From Streptomyces sp. MJM8645 (GTDB taxonomy: Bacteria; Actinomycetota; Actinomycetes; Streptomycetales; Streptomycetaceae), in contig NZ_LJJF01000001.1 of NCBI RefSeq assembly GCF_001625365.1, forward strand, positions 3,607,001-3,671,000: 64,000 nt of DNA, given 5' to 3'. The position numbers and the translations under genes are program-made. Positions 52,268 through 61,047 of this stretch are shown here, piece after piece (the first letter of the stretch is position 1; every line of letters begins with the position of its first letter). The notes beneath the pieces are model-generated. The model saw only the letters and a list, made by a program, of their open reading frames with translations. It searched no databases and was not told the origin of the DNA.

Positions 52268-53587
52268 ATGGCCGTCACCCGTGCCCAGCAGCCGGTTGCC
52301 ACCACGTCCCTCCCGCTTCCCGTCCGCACCCGGCTGGCCCACCCCGCACTGCTGCTGACCGGCATCCTGCTGGTCGCGCTGAACATGCGCGCCTGCCTGG
52401 CGGCGGTGTCGCCGATGGTCGGCGAGATCCAGCGGACCTTCGGACTCTCCGCCACCGCGAGCGGACTGATCACCACCGTGCCGGTGCTGTTCCAGGGCGT
52501 CGGCGCCCCGCTCACCCCCCGGCTGACCCGGCGGTTCGGCACCGAGCGGGTGGTGCTGGGCGCCGTCCTGGTGCTGGGTGCGGGCGTGCTGCTGCGGGTG
52601 CTGCCCTCGGTGGCGGCGCTGTACGCGGGCTGCGTGGTGATCGGCGTGGCCATCGCGGTGCTGAACGTGTCGATGCCGGGCCTGGTCAAGCGGGAGTTCC
52701 CGGACCGGGCGGCGGCGATGACCGGCGTCTACTCGACCACCATGCTGGTCGGCGCGACCATGGCGGCCGGCCTCTCGGTGCCGCTGGAGCACGCCCTCGG
52801 CGGCGGCTGGCAGGCCTCGCTGGGCACCTGGTCGCTACTCGCGCTGATCGCCGCGGTGGCCTGGCTGCCGCAGGTGCTGCGCTCCCGGCAGGAGCGGGCG
52901 GCGGTCGCGGCAGCGACGGGCCTCTCCGCCGGCCCTGCGGCCGGTCGGGCGACCGGTCAGGCGACCGGTCATACGGCCGGTCGTACGGCCGGTCGGGCGG
53001 CCGAGAAGCCGATCGAGGGCATCTGGCGCTCGCCGATGGCCTGGCAGATCAGCCTCTTCATGGGCATCTCGTCGCTGCTGGTGTACACCCTGGTCGCCTG
53101 GATGCCGACCATCCTGGCCGACCACGGCATGGACCGCGGCGAGGCCGGTCTGGTCTTCGCCTTCTCCAACCTGGTGCAGGTCGCGGGCGCCTTCCTGGTG
53201 CCGCTGCTGGCCGGCCGGATGACCCGCCAGCGCGGGCTGGCGGTGGCCATGGCCGGACTGAACGGCCTCGGCATCGCCCTGCTGCTGATCGCGCCGGTGT
53301 CCGGCGCCTGGGTGTCGGCGACCATCCTGGGCGTCGCCCAGGGCGGTTCGCTGGGCCTGGGCCTGGCCTTCATCGTGCTGCGCACCGGCAGCGCGGCCGG
53401 CGCCGCCCAACTGGGCGGGATGTCGCAGGCGGTCGGCTACCTGGTCGCGGCGGCGGGCCCGGTCGGCGCCGGCGCGCTGCACCAGCTCACTGGCGGCTGG
53501 ACGGCCACCCTGGTGCTGATGCTGGTGCTGGCCACCGTGGTCGGCGCGGCCGGCTGGGGCGCGGGCCGCAACCGGACGCTCGGCTAG
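52268..53587 (+). CDS. MFS transporter, CynX/NimT type
   Basis: 439 residues with 12 membrane segments. The start of the core, LLTGILLVALNMRACLAAVS, is typical of CynX/NimT (cyanate, 2-nitroimidazole) transporters. The loop between helices 6 and 7 contains a low-complexity stretch of TG/AG units (ATGQATGHTAGRTAGRAA) encoded by 12-bp tandem repeats. Substrate unknown. It lies 66 bp after the GntR gene and is likely under its control. Confidence 0.9.
   Translation: MAVTRAQQPVATTSLPLPVRTRLAHPALLLTGILLVALNMRACLAAVSPMVGEIQRTFGLSATASGLITTVPVLFQGVGAPLTPRLTRRFGTERVVLGAVLVLGAGVLLRVLPSVAALYAGCVVIGVAIAVLNVSMPGLVKREFPDRAAAMTGVYSTTMLVGATMAAGLSVPLEHALGGGWQASLGTWSLLALIAAVAWLPQVLRSRQERAAVAAATGLSAGPAAGRATGQATGHTAGRTAGRAAEKPIEGIWRSPMAWQISLFMGISSLLVYTLVAWMPTILADHGMDRGEAGLVFAFSNLVQVAGAFLVPLLAGRMTRQRGLAVAMAGLNGLGIALLLIAPVSGAWVSATILGVAQGGSLGLGLAFIVLRTGSAAGAAQLGGMSQAVGYLVAAAGPVGAGALHQLTGGWTATLVLMLVLATVVGAAGWGAGRNRTLG
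52937..53000. repeat. 12-bp tandem repeats inside the MFS gene
   Basis: About five copies of a unit like GCGACCGGTCAG code for the loop between helices 6 and 7. The period keeps the frame, so length can vary without breaking the gene. Confidence 0.8.
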
Positions 53588-53600
53588 CACCTCTACTCGG

Positions 53601-53700
53601 ACCGACCCGGGCTGGCCTCGTTGAGGCCGGCTCGGGCCGACCCCGGCTGACCCGGGTCGACCCCGGCTGACCCGGGCTGACCCGGGCCAGCCCCGGCCGG
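53601..53700. repeat. GC-rich tandem repeats between MFS and ABC genes
   Basis: Repeats based on CCCCGGCTGACCCGGG (20-bp periods at 53641 and 53661, decaying on both sides) fill the space between converging genes. Many hairpins are possible, so it may act as terminator. Confidence 0.8.
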
Positions 53701-54420
53701 CTACTCCTCGGCGGCCAGGGTCAGTCCGGCCAGCTTCACCGAGGCCAGCACCGTCGCCGCCACGGTGACCGCCAGCAGCAGCGGGACGGCCACCCCGAGC
53801 GAGACGTCGGCGCCGATCGCGGCGTCCCCGGCGACCGCCTCGGCCACCGACCGGCCCCACTGCTGGACGCTCAGTGTCCGGGCGCCCGACACGAAGTTGC
53901 CGATCAGCGACTCCCAGACCAGCGCGTACCCCAGTCCGGCCACCACCGCGTGCCGGGTGACCACGCCGAGCAGCAGGAACAGCGCGCTGTACGCCGCCCC
54001 GGCGACCAGCACGGCCACGGTGTAGCCGAGCGCGATGCCGTCCCTGGTGCCGATCAGCAGCAGGCCGCAGAGCAGCGTCGGGAGGGCGGCGAACACCCAG
54101 GTGGTGCCGATCGCGACGACCAGTTTGGTGGTGACGATCTTCCACCGCGGCAGCGGCTTGGCCAGCAGGTAGACGATCGACCCGTCGTCGATCTCGGTGG
54201 CGATCACGCCGGTGCCGACGACCAGGCCGAGGATCGGCACCAGGGTGCCGAGGCCGAGCTGCCCGAGGATCTTGACGGTGAGGTCGTGCTCGTTCCCGCT
54301 GGCGGTGCCGCTCGCGACGGCCGAGATGACCAGCAGCAGGGCGGGGACCACCAGCAGCAGGAGGCCGCGGCGGCGGCCCAGCAGGCCGCGCAGGGTCAGC
54401 CTGGCGACGGTCGGGTTCAT
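53701..54420 (-). CDS. ABC-2 type transporter permease
   Basis: 239 residues, six predicted membrane helices (GLLLLVVPALLLVISAVAS, LGLGTLVPILGLVVGTGVIA, FAALPTLLCGLLLI, and others). DDGSIVYLLAKPLPRW is typical of ABC-2 permeases. Last gene of a four-gene minus-strand operon; it should pair with the ATPase just upstream. Substrate unknown. Confidence 0.88.
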   Translation of the reverse strand: MNPTVARLTLRGLLGRRRGLLLLVVPALLLVISAVASGTASGNEHDLTVKILGQLGLGTLVPILGLVVGTGVIATEIDDGSIVYLLAKPLPRWKIVTTKLVVAIGTTWVFAALPTLLCGLLLIGTRDGIALGYTVAVLVAGAAYSALFLLLGVVTRHAVVAGLGYALVWESLIGNFVSGARTLSVQQWGRSVAEAVAGDAAIGADVSLGVAVPLLLAVTVAATVLASVKLAGLTLAAEE

Positions 54421-54478
54421 GGTCGGTCGGCCCTTTCCTGGGTCCGGTACGGGAGTTCGGTGGCTCGGACGCCGGGCC

Positions 54479-55396
54479 TCACGCGGAGACCAGGTAGGAG
54501 AAGACGCTCTCCAGCGACTCGTCCGCCGGCGACACGGTGTACAGCCGGATGTCCGCCTCCTGGGCGACCCGGGGCAGCAGGGTGGTGAAGCCCTGGAAGT
54601 TCACCGCCTCGATCCGCAGCGCCCGTTCCCGCGCGTCCACCTCGATACCGGTCGTGGAGCCGTCGGCGATCAGCGCGGCGGCCAGCCTGCGGTCGTCGCT
54701 GGAGCGGACCAGGTAGCGGTGCGGCCGGTCGGTCATCAGCCGGCGGATCTTCCGGAAGTCGCCCGAGGCGGCGTGCCGGCCGGCCACCACGACCTCGATG
54801 TGCCGGGCCAGTTGCTCGACCTCCTCCAGGATGTGGGAGGAGAACAGCACCGTCCGGCCGTCCGCGCCGAACCGGCGCAGCAGCTCCATCAGCTGGAGCC
54901 GCTGGCGCGGGTCCATGCCGTTGAACGGCTCGTCGAGCAGCAGCACGGCCGGGTCGTGGACCAGCGCGGAGGCCATCTTGACCCGCTGCTTCATGCCCTT
55001 GGAGTACGTCCCGGTGCGGCGGTCCTTGGCGTAGGCCATCTCCACCAGGTCCAGGGCACGCCGGGCGGCGGCGCCCGGGTCGGCGAGGCCGTGCAGTTCG
55101 GCGTTGGCGAGCACGAACTCCCAGCCGGTCAGGTAGTCGTACATCGACTCCCGCTCCGGGACCAGGCCGATCTGCCGGTACACCTGCTGGTTGCGCCAGA
55201 TCGGCGCGCCGTCCAGGGTGACCGCCCCGCTGGAGGGCGCGAGGAATCCGCTCATCATGTGGATGAGGGTCGACTTGCCCGCGCCGTTCGGACCGAGCAG
55301 GCCGGTGATGCCTGGGCCGATCGTCATACTGATGTCGTTGACGGCGACCACGTTCCCGAACCAGCGGGAGACCTTGTCGATGGTGATGGTGGCCAT
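54479..55396 (-). CDS. ABC transporter ATP-binding protein
   Basis: 305 residues. Walker A LLGPNGAGKSTLIHMMSG, signature YSKGMKQRVKMASALVHDP, Walker B VLLLDEPFNGMDP and switch His in LFSSHILEEVEQ. The C-terminal 80 residues form the domain typical of CcmA/NatA-like export ATPases. Part of the same operon as its permease (53701-54420). Confidence 0.93.
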   Translation of the reverse strand: MATITIDKVSRWFGNVVAVNDISMTIGPGITGLLGPNGAGKSTLIHMMSGFLAPSSGAVTLDGAPIWRNQQVYRQIGLVPERESMYDYLTGWEFVLANAELHGLADPGAAARRALDLVEMAYAKDRRTGTYSKGMKQRVKMASALVHDPAVLLLDEPFNGMDPRQRLQLMELLRRFGADGRTVLFSSHILEEVEQLARHIEVVVAGRHAASGDFRKIRRLMTDRPHRYLVRSSDDRRLAAALIADGSTTGIEVDARERALRIEAVNFQGFTTLLPRVAQEADIRLYTVSPADESLESVFSYLVSA

Positions 55397-55422
55397 GACG
55401 CCCTCTCAAACTCCTCGGTTCA

Positions 55423-56325
55423 TCAGACGCTGCGGTAGCGGCGCAGCAGCAGCCCGTACGAGCCGGACACCATCGCGAGAACGGCGACGGTGAAGACGAC
55501 CACGCCGAGCCCGCCGGGCGCGTGCATCCGGCCGCCCATCCCGCCGACGTCGAAGAGCTGGTTGGTCAGGCTCTCCACCAGGTCGTTCGGCGACAGCAGC
55601 GCGATCCACTGGGCGGAGTCCGGGACGGTGAGCTCGGTGGCGGTGCCGATCCGGGTCAGGATCGCCACCACGGCCGTGCTGATCGCCAGGTAGCCCATGA
55701 TCCCGGCCACCCCGAAGCCGCGGCGCGGGGTCGCGGCGGCGACCACCAGCGCCACCGAGGTCGGCACCAGGGAGTACAGCAGGGCGGCGACCAGGCCGGA
55801 CAGGAAGTGCCCGGTGTTGTGCCCGAAGTCCAGCCCGCCCAGCAGCGCCCCGATGTAGAGGACCAGCAACGGCGCAGCCATCAGCAGGAACTGGGCGCTG
55901 ACCATGGCGGCGAACTTGGCCCGGACGTAGTCGGCGCGGGTGATCGGGCGGGAGAAGTACAGCGGGACGGTGTGGTACCGGAGATCCCGGGAGAACAGCA
56001 CCGGCGCCTGCGAGGCCAGGAAGATCGACACGACCAGCACGAACGAGGACAAGTACCGCGGGTAGTCCAGCGGCAGCTCCTTCGCGCTGGTGGCGAGCGC
56101 GATCGCCACCATGACCACGGCCGGCAGCGTGACCACGCCGAGCACCAGCATCGGCAGCACCTTGGACTTGCCGGAGCGCCCGAGCCCGTACGCGGCGCGC
56201 AGGCTCTGGGTGAACAGCGAGCGGGTCGCGTAGGCCCGGCCGAGCCGGGGCCCGGTGTAGCCGCGGTAGCCGATGTCGTGGATGACGCCGGTGTCGGCGG
56301 ACCTGGTGTCAGGAGGCAGCGACAT
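55423..56325 (-). CDS. ABC-2 type transporter permease
   Basis: 300 residues. The N-terminal cytoplasmic part (IHDIGYRGYTGPRLGRAYAT) is a common actinobacterial ABC-2 signature, followed by six membrane helices. FSRDLRYHTVPLYFSRPITR marks the coupling region. Overlaps the upstream ATPase gene by 17 bp, so they are translated together and likely form one complex. Confidence 0.9.
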   Translation of the reverse strand: MSLPPDTRSADTGVIHDIGYRGYTGPRLGRAYATRSLFTQSLRAAYGLGRSGKSKVLPMLVLGVVTLPAVVMVAIALATSAKELPLDYPRYLSSFVLVVSIFLASQAPVLFSRDLRYHTVPLYFSRPITRADYVRAKFAAMVSAQFLLMAAPLLVLYIGALLGGLDFGHNTGHFLSGLVAALLYSLVPTSVALVVAAATPRRGFGVAGIMGYLAISTAVVAILTRIGTATELTVPDSAQWIALLSPNDLVESLTNQLFDVGGMGGRMHAPGGLGVVVFTVAVLAMVSGSYGLLLRRYRSV

Positions 56326-57271
56326 CGTCCGTCCCTCCCCTGTTCTCGTCGGTGAAGATTTCGGCGACCCGGTGGCGGCGCTGCTCCAGCCGGACCAGGC
56401 CGAGGCCCAGGCCGGCGACGGTGTCGCGGATGGTGTCGTAGGTGTCGTCGCCGGCCAGCCGGACCAGCAGCAGGTGCGAACCCTCCGGCTGGACGGACAG
56501 CCCGGCGGCGGCCAGCCGTGCCCGGACGGCGTCGCCCGGCTCCGGGACGGCGTCCTGCGGGTGGTCCGTCACCTCGACCGCCAGGACGGCCGTCGCCTCG
56601 GTGAAGGAGGCGGTGGACGAGGAGCGCAGCAGCTTGCCGCCGTCGATCACGACCAGGTGGTCGCAGGTGCGTTCCAACTCGCCGAGCAGGTGGGTGGTGA
56701 CCAGCACCGAGATCCCGAAGTCGGTGTGCACCCGGCGGATCAGGCCCAGCATCTCGTCCCGGCCCGCCGGGTCGAGGCCGTTGGTCGGCTCGTCCAGCAG
56801 CACCAGCTTCGGGTCGTGCACCAGCGCCTGCGCGAGCTTGACCCGCTGCTTCATGCCGGTCGAGTACCCGCCCATCGGCCGGTACCGCTCCTCGTACAGG
56901 CCGACGTGCCGCAGGGTGTCCGCGGTGCGCTCACGGGCGGCGGTGGCCGGCAGCCCCGCCATCCGCGCCATGTGCACCACGAACTCGGTCGCCGACACGT
57001 CCGGTGGCAGGCAGTCGTGTTCGGGCATGTAGCCGACCCGTTCACGGATCTCCGGGCCCCGGGTGGCGACGTCCAGGCCGAGGACCTCGCCGCGGCCGGA
57101 CGTCGCCGGGGCGAGGCCGAGCAGGATCTTGATGAGGGTGGACTTACCCGCCCCGTTGGCCCCGACCAGCCCGACCACCCCGGGCCGCACCTCGACGGTG
57201 AGCTGGTCGAGGGCGGTGACCCGGGGGAACCTCTTGGTGAGGCCATCCGTCTTGATGACAGCAGTGGACAC
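56309..57271 (-). CDS. ABC transporter ATP-binding protein
   Basis: 320 residues. Walker A LVGANGAGKSTLIKILLG, signature YSTGMKQRVKLAQALVHDP, Walker B LVLLDEPTNGLDP, switch His VTTHLLGELERT. First gene of the operon. The second ATPase (54479-55396) is related but not close. Two ATPases with two permeases suggest a heterotetrameric exporter or two linked ones; substrate unknown. Confidence 0.93.
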   Translation of the reverse strand: MSTAVIKTDGLTKRFPRVTALDQLTVEVRPGVVGLVGANGAGKSTLIKILLGLAPATSGRGEVLGLDVATRGPEIRERVGYMPEHDCLPPDVSATEFVVHMARMAGLPATAARERTADTLRHVGLYEERYRPMGGYSTGMKQRVKLAQALVHDPKLVLLDEPTNGLDPAGRDEMLGLIRRVHTDFGISVLVTTHLLGELERTCDHLVVIDGGKLLRSSSTASFTEATAVLAVEVTDHPQDAVPEPGDAVRARLAAAGLSVQPEGSHLLLVRLAGDDTYDTIRDTVAGLGLGLVRLEQRRHRVAEIFTDENRGGTDDVAAS

Positions 57272-57403
57272 CTGCTCAACGTAACGGGCTTGCGCGCCAA
57301 GGGCTATGAGCTGGAATGACGAGCCCGTCTGCTGCTGCGGTATGACGCCGCCGACGATCTCCCCTAAGGGGCGGAGGATCCCCCATCAGGGTCGACGCGA
57401 CGC

Positions 57404-58291
57404 TCAGCCCAGCTGGGCGAGGCCCTCGGTGGCGATCTGCTCGAAGACGGCGAGGTCGTTCTCGAAGATCGAGTCCGGCACCGGCCAGTGGATCACCAAC
57501 TCGGTGATGCCCAGCTCCTGGTACTTCCCCGCCCAGTCCACGAAGGCGTCCAGCGACTGAAGCGGCCGCTCCGCCGTCGAGCCCTGGAGCAGCATCTTCT
57601 CCAGCTCGCGCACGTCCCGCCCGGTCGCGTCGCAGGCCGCGGTCAGCTTCTCGATCTGCTTCCCGACCACCTCGGGCGCCCGCTCGACGGGCACGTCCGC
57701 CGGGCCCTTCGGGTCCCCGTACGTCACCCAGCCCTGGCCGTACTCAGCCGTCAGCTTCAGCCCGCGCGGACCGGTCGCGGCGACGTAGAACGGCAGTCGC
57801 GGGGTCTGCGCGCAGCCGGGGATGTTCCGGGCCTCGACCGCCGAGTAATGCGCCCCCTCGCGCGTCGTGGCGTCCGTACGCAGCAACTCGTCCAGCAGCG
57901 GCAGGAACTCGCCGAACCGGTCCGCCCGCTCCTTCGGCGACCACGCCTCCTGCCCCAGCGCCGTCGCGTCGAAGCCCGTCCCGCCGGCCCCGATGCCCAG
58001 CGTCACCCGCCCGCCGGACACGTCGTCCAGCGTGATCAGCTCCTTCGCCAGCGTCACCGGGTGCCGGAAGTTCGGCGACGTCACCAGCGTCCCCAGCCGG
58101 ATCCGCTCGGTGGCGGTCGCCGCAGCCGTCAGCGTGGGGACCGAGCCGAACCACGGCTCGTCCCGGAAGCTCCGCCAGGACAGGTGGTCGTAGGTGTAGG
58201 CGGCATGGAAGCCGAGCTCCTCGGCCCGCCGCCAGATCTTCTGCCCCTCGCTCCACCGATGGATGGGGAGGATCACGGTACTCAAGCGCAT
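57404..58291 (-). CDS. F420-dependent LLM-class oxidoreductase
   Basis: 295 residues. Luciferase-like barrel with AAYTYDHLSWR, RIRLGTLVTSPNFRHPVTLA, GRVTLGIGAGGTGFDATALG and PFYVAATGPRGLKLTAEYGQ. F420 is the expected cofactor in actinobacteria; substrate unknown. ATG at 58291 (MRLSTVILPIHRW). It is the last typical high-GC chromosomal gene before the lower-GC stretch. Confidence 0.9.
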   Translation of the reverse strand: MRLSTVILPIHRWSEGQKIWRRAEELGFHAAYTYDHLSWRSFRDEPWFGSVPTLTAAATATERIRLGTLVTSPNFRHPVTLAKELITLDDVSGGRVTLGIGAGGTGFDATALGQEAWSPKERADRFGEFLPLLDELLRTDATTREGAHYSAVEARNIPGCAQTPRLPFYVAATGPRGLKLTAEYGQGWVTYGDPKGPADVPVERAPEVVGKQIEKLTAACDATGRDVRELEKMLLQGSTAERPLQSLDAFVDWAGKYQELGITELVIHWPVPDSIFENDLAVFEQIATEGLAQLG

Positions 58292-58380
58292 GCCGTCGAC
58301 CTTACGTCGATGGGACCACACTCGGTGTTGGCGCATCGACCACCTTGCCAGTTCAGTGCGCCAAGTCCGTCAGCCACCCA

Positions 58381-58515
58381 GTGACCGGTGATGACACGTC
58401 GTCGCAGCATTCCGTGGAGGGCCGTGGACTCGGTATCGCCAGGGCGGATCTGCGTCATCACCTCACTGTTATGCAGAGCCGCATAGGCGTCATCGTTACA
58501 GGTTGGATGCGGTGA
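58381..58515 (+). CDS. Short reading frame, possibly a gene remnant
   Basis: 44 codons from GTG: VTGDDTSSQHSVEGRGLGIA, then ARADLRHHLTVMQSRIG ... TGWMR. Its TGA overlaps the next GTG (GTGA), the arrangement of real coupled genes. The upstream frame stays open for some 20 codons. It may be the tail of a decayed gene. Not recognised. Confidence 0.3.
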   Translation: MTGDDTSSQHSVEGRGLGIARADLRHHLTVMQSRIGVIVTGWMR

Positions 58516-58628
58516 GCGGAGATCCTCAGACCCTCCCGGAGCCAGGGTCGACTCCGACGGCTCAGACGGAGCAGCTTCCGACTAAAGGGGGCCTGATGGA
58601 CGAGCTGGCGCAACAACATGGACCATAG
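58512..58628 (+). CDS. Short reading frame coupled to the preceding one
   Basis: 38 codons from GTG: VSGDPQTLPEPGSTPTAQTE, ending MDELAQQHGP. Overlaps the previous frame by 4 nt. Hydrophilic and Pro/Gln/Thr-rich; no family seen. Confidence 0.3.
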   Translation: MSGDPQTLPEPGSTPTAQTEQLPTKGGLMDELAQQHGP

Positions 58629-58798
58629 GCCGACAACACACCGAACCATGCAAAAAGTGACACAAAAACGATCAATGCAGATCGATTTCATTCATCGAAA
58701 ATGCACCCTACCATCGATTCCGGCATTTTATGATCAAATAAGATGCATCCACGAGATGGCGGCCTTAAGTCGCGAAGCAGTCTGCCAAACTTGTCCTC

Positions 58799-59665
58799 AT
58801 GGATAGTGATTCCACACCGAGGCCACCGAACCTGACATCGCGGATCGTTCTCGTTACGCCAGAACTTGCCGGATCCATCCTGGAGAGAAATCGCAATAAC
58901 AGGCCGGCGGACAAGGGAGTTATCAAGCAGATCTCCGATGCCATCGCGAGGGGCGAGTGGCAGGTCACCCACCAAGGAATCGCCCTGGCCGGGAGTGTCG
59001 AGAGCGGAAGACTCCTGGACGGCCAGCATCGACTGGAGGCAGTCAAGGGGTGCGGAGTCGCGGTGCCCATGCTCATCTTCGAGCACGTCCCCGAGGAAAC
59101 CTTCTCGGTGCTGGACACTGGGCGAAGCCGGTCCGCTGGCGCGGTGCTTGCGCTAACCGGGGAGAAGGACTACACGCTCCTGGCAGCCACAGTGCGACAT
59201 GTCCAATTGTATCGATCAATGCCAGATTCCACCTGGGCCGGATCGGCCTCCAGGCTGACAAATCAGCAGGTCCTTGAGCTCTTCCAGGAGGACCGCGACT
59301 CTTATCTCAATGCCGTAGCCATTGGGCGCCTATTGGGGAAAACCGCAAAGATCATTCCCACGGCGGCCGCCACAGGATACTACCTAACCGTCGACGCATG
59401 CCCATCGGCCAGCGCGGACGCGTGGATCGAAGGCTTGTCAACGGGGGCCGGGCTGGCTACCGATGACCCTCGCCTTGCCCTGCGCAACGTCCTAACAGCG
59501 TTGTCGATGGGATCCACAGTACGACGCAGGACAGACAATCGCGGGCAACTTGGACTCTACATCAAGGCGTGGAATTCCTGGGTCTTCAAGAAGCCCGTAA
59601 AGGCCCTCCGATTCCAGCAAACCGAGAAGATGCCCATCCCTGTCCGCCAGACTCCACTGGGTTAG
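58799..59665 (+). CDS. ParB-like/DGQHR-type protein of phage or plasmid kind
   Basis: 288 residues. The N-terminal half has the pattern ILERNRNNRPADKGVIKQIS, GEWQVTHQGIALAG and LLDGQHRLEAVKGCGV, matching ParB/sulfiredoxin-like domain proteins of actinobacterial phages and plasmids (the DGQHR sequence). The C-terminal half is helical. Function unknown; possible nuclease or NTP-binding regulator. Base composition and codon use are less GC-biased than in flanking genes, which suggests acquisition. Confidence 0.75.
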   Translation: MDSDSTPRPPNLTSRIVLVTPELAGSILERNRNNRPADKGVIKQISDAIARGEWQVTHQGIALAGSVESGRLLDGQHRLEAVKGCGVAVPMLIFEHVPEETFSVLDTGRSRSAGAVLALTGEKDYTLLAATVRHVQLYRSMPDSTWAGSASRLTNQQVLELFQEDRDSYLNAVAIGRLLGKTAKIIPTAAATGYYLTVDACPSASADAWIEGLSTGAGLATDDPRLALRNVLTALSMGSTVRRRTDNRGQLGLYIKAWNSWVFKKPVKALRFQQTEKMPIPVRQTPLG

Positions 59666-59954
59666 CGACTGGCACTGTCACTACGCGCCGAGCGCTTCGA
59701 TGGACGCGGCTCCAACTCGAGAGAACCGCCGGGCCGTCCTACACCCTGGGCTTCCGGGACGTCTGGAGCGAACACGGCAGGGCACTCGGTGCTCCGGCTC
59801 ATGCCGGAGCACCGAGGATGGCACACAGGCTGAACGCATCCGTGACCGACGGACCCCACGGCGGGCCTCCGGAGCCCAGTCACCTGCCAAGGCTGACCCA
59901 AGTCGTCTACATCCAGCCAGCCATAACGGGTGTACCGAGATCCCCAAGGCATCA
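59666..59954. other. Gene-free spacer between the ParB-like gene and the HTH-NTase gene
   Basis: About 290 bp with no supported gene; it holds a strong terminator (59785-59816). Confidence 0.5.
59785..59816 (+). terminator. Terminator after the ParB-like gene
   Basis: A perfect 14-bp stem CTCGGTGCTCCGGC with a TCAT loop. Confidence 0.85.
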
Positions 59955-59994
59955 GCTTGCATAAGATGCAAGCTAGTATCCGACTTATGCAAGC
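59955..59994 (+). promoter_or_regulatory. Operator and leaderless promoter of the HTH-NTase gene
   Basis: GCTTGCATAAG (59955-59965) and CTTATGCAAGC (59984-59994) form a perfect 11-bp inverted repeat, with a further ATGCAAGC half-site at 59966-59973. TAGTAT (59974-59979) between them is a good -10 box, placing the start of transcription at the ATG at 59987, inside the right arm. Binding here would block transcription and start-codon access. Confidence 0.75.
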
Positions 59995-60583
59995 TCCTCC
60001 GCCGGCACTCCTGCCGCTTCTGCGTACGGCCTTCCAGGGCGAGCTGTTGGCCTGGCTGTACCTGCATCCGCAGGAAGAGGCTTCGCTTACCGAACTCGCC
60101 TCACGTTTCGGCGTTTCGAGTGCGACCGCCAGCCGTGAGGCGGACCGGCTGGTCAAGGCAGAGCTGATCGCTGCTCGACGGCACGGAAACCTCCGCCTCT
60201 TGCGAGCCAACACCACCGGGCGGCTGGCGGGCCCGCTGACCGAGCTGTTCGCCCTCACCTACGGTCCGATCGCGGTGCTCGGCGATCTGCTGCTGCCACT
60301 GGCAGGCGTCGAGGAAGCCCATATCTACGGCTCCTGGGCAGCCCGCTACTCGGGAGAACACGGCGAGGTGCCCAATGACGTCGATGTCTTGGTGGTGGGC
60401 AACCCCGATGAGGACGAGCTGTACGAGGCTGCGCGCCAGGCGGAGGGCATGCTCGGCCGAGAGGTCAATGTCCACCGGGTCTCGCCCGCCCGTTGGCGCG
60501 AGCCGGGGACGGATCCGTTTCTCACGGGCGTCCAGAGCCGGCCGACGGTTCGGCTCGAACTCTTCGAAGGGAAGAACAAGTGA
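59987..60583 (+). CDS. HTH-nucleotidyltransferase fusion (MNT-type antitoxin candidate)
   Basis: 198 residues from ATG 59987 (ATG 59966 would add seven). An N-terminal winged helix (LTELASRFGVSSATASREAD) is followed by a minimal nucleotidyltransferase domain: YGSWAARYSGEHGEVPNDVD then VLVVG, that is GS...DxD with a spacer longer than the usual ten residues. MNT proteins neutralise HEPN toxins by adding AMP. The HTH suggests it also represses its own operon at the inverted repeat overlapping its start. The next gene encodes a HEPN protein and overlaps by one base. Confidence 0.85.
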   Translation: MQAPPPALLPLLRTAFQGELLAWLYLHPQEEASLTELASRFGVSSATASREADRLVKAELIAARRHGNLRLLRANTTGRLAGPLTELFALTYGPIAVLGDLLLPLAGVEEAHIYGSWAARYSGEHGEVPNDVDVLVVGNPDEDELYEAARQAEGMLGREVNVHRVSPARWREPGTDPFLTGVQSRPTVRLELFEGKNK

Positions 60584-61047
60584 TGAGGTGGCAGCAGGGC
60601 CGCGCTGCGGTCGAGGGCATGCTGGCGCGCAAGGAACTGGAGCGAGTACCGGCGAACCGGGAACAGGCCGACAATCTCCTCACCCAGGCATCGAATCACG
60701 TCAAGGCGGCCCAGGCCGTCGTTTCCTTCGATGCGATCGGCGCCTACCAACTGCTGTACGACGCGGCGCGCAAGGCACTGGTCGCGATCCTGGAGAACCA
60801 GGGACTGCGGCCAACCAGCCGAGGGGGTCACATCGCAGTCCTGGAAGCCGTCAGTGCACAGCTCGATCCACCTCTCGGGGCAGCCCTCAGGCCCTTTGAC
60901 CGCATGCGCCGACGCCGAAACCAGGCGGAGTACGCGGATTTGGACTATCCCAAAATCGAAGCCCAGGACGTGACCGGTGACGCACCGAAGGTCACGGCGA
61001 TCATCGAGCTCGCAGAGCGGGTCCTGGATGAGATGAGCCCCTTCTGA
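60583..61047 (+). CDS. HEPN-domain protein (SAV_6107-like), toxin candidate
   Basis: 154 residues, helical. LLTQASNHVKAAQAVV, YQLLYDAARKALVAILENQG and the family motif FDRMRRRRNQAEYADLDY fit the HEPN fold of the SAV_6107 type. The classical R-X4-6-H RNase motif ends in Tyr here (RNQAEY), so RNase activity needs testing. Start codon overlaps the NTase stop (TGATG). Pair order NTase then HEPN, and coupling, match HEPN-MNT toxin-antitoxin modules. Confidence 0.82.
   Translation: MRWQQGRAAVEGMLARKELERVPANREQADNLLTQASNHVKAAQAVVSFDAIGAYQLLYDAARKALVAILENQGLRPTSRGGHIAVLEAVSAQLDPPLGAALRPFDRMRRRRNQAEYADLDYPKIEAQDVTGDAPKVTAIIELAERVLDEMSPF

Larger units (their letters stand above)
58292..58798. other. 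Lower-GC region with small overlapping reading frames
   Basis: 507 bp without a certain gene. Base composition drops toward 58620-58790, where runs such as CAAAAAGTGACACAAAAACG occur. Two short coupled frames at 58381-58628 are listed separately. This is the left side of the accessory stretch. Confidence 0.55.

Noticed and set aside
58458..58691. 77-codon minus-strand frame in the low-GC region
   Set aside because: No RBS, Cys/Arg/Leu-rich composition without gene-like bias, and it overlaps better plus-strand candidates.
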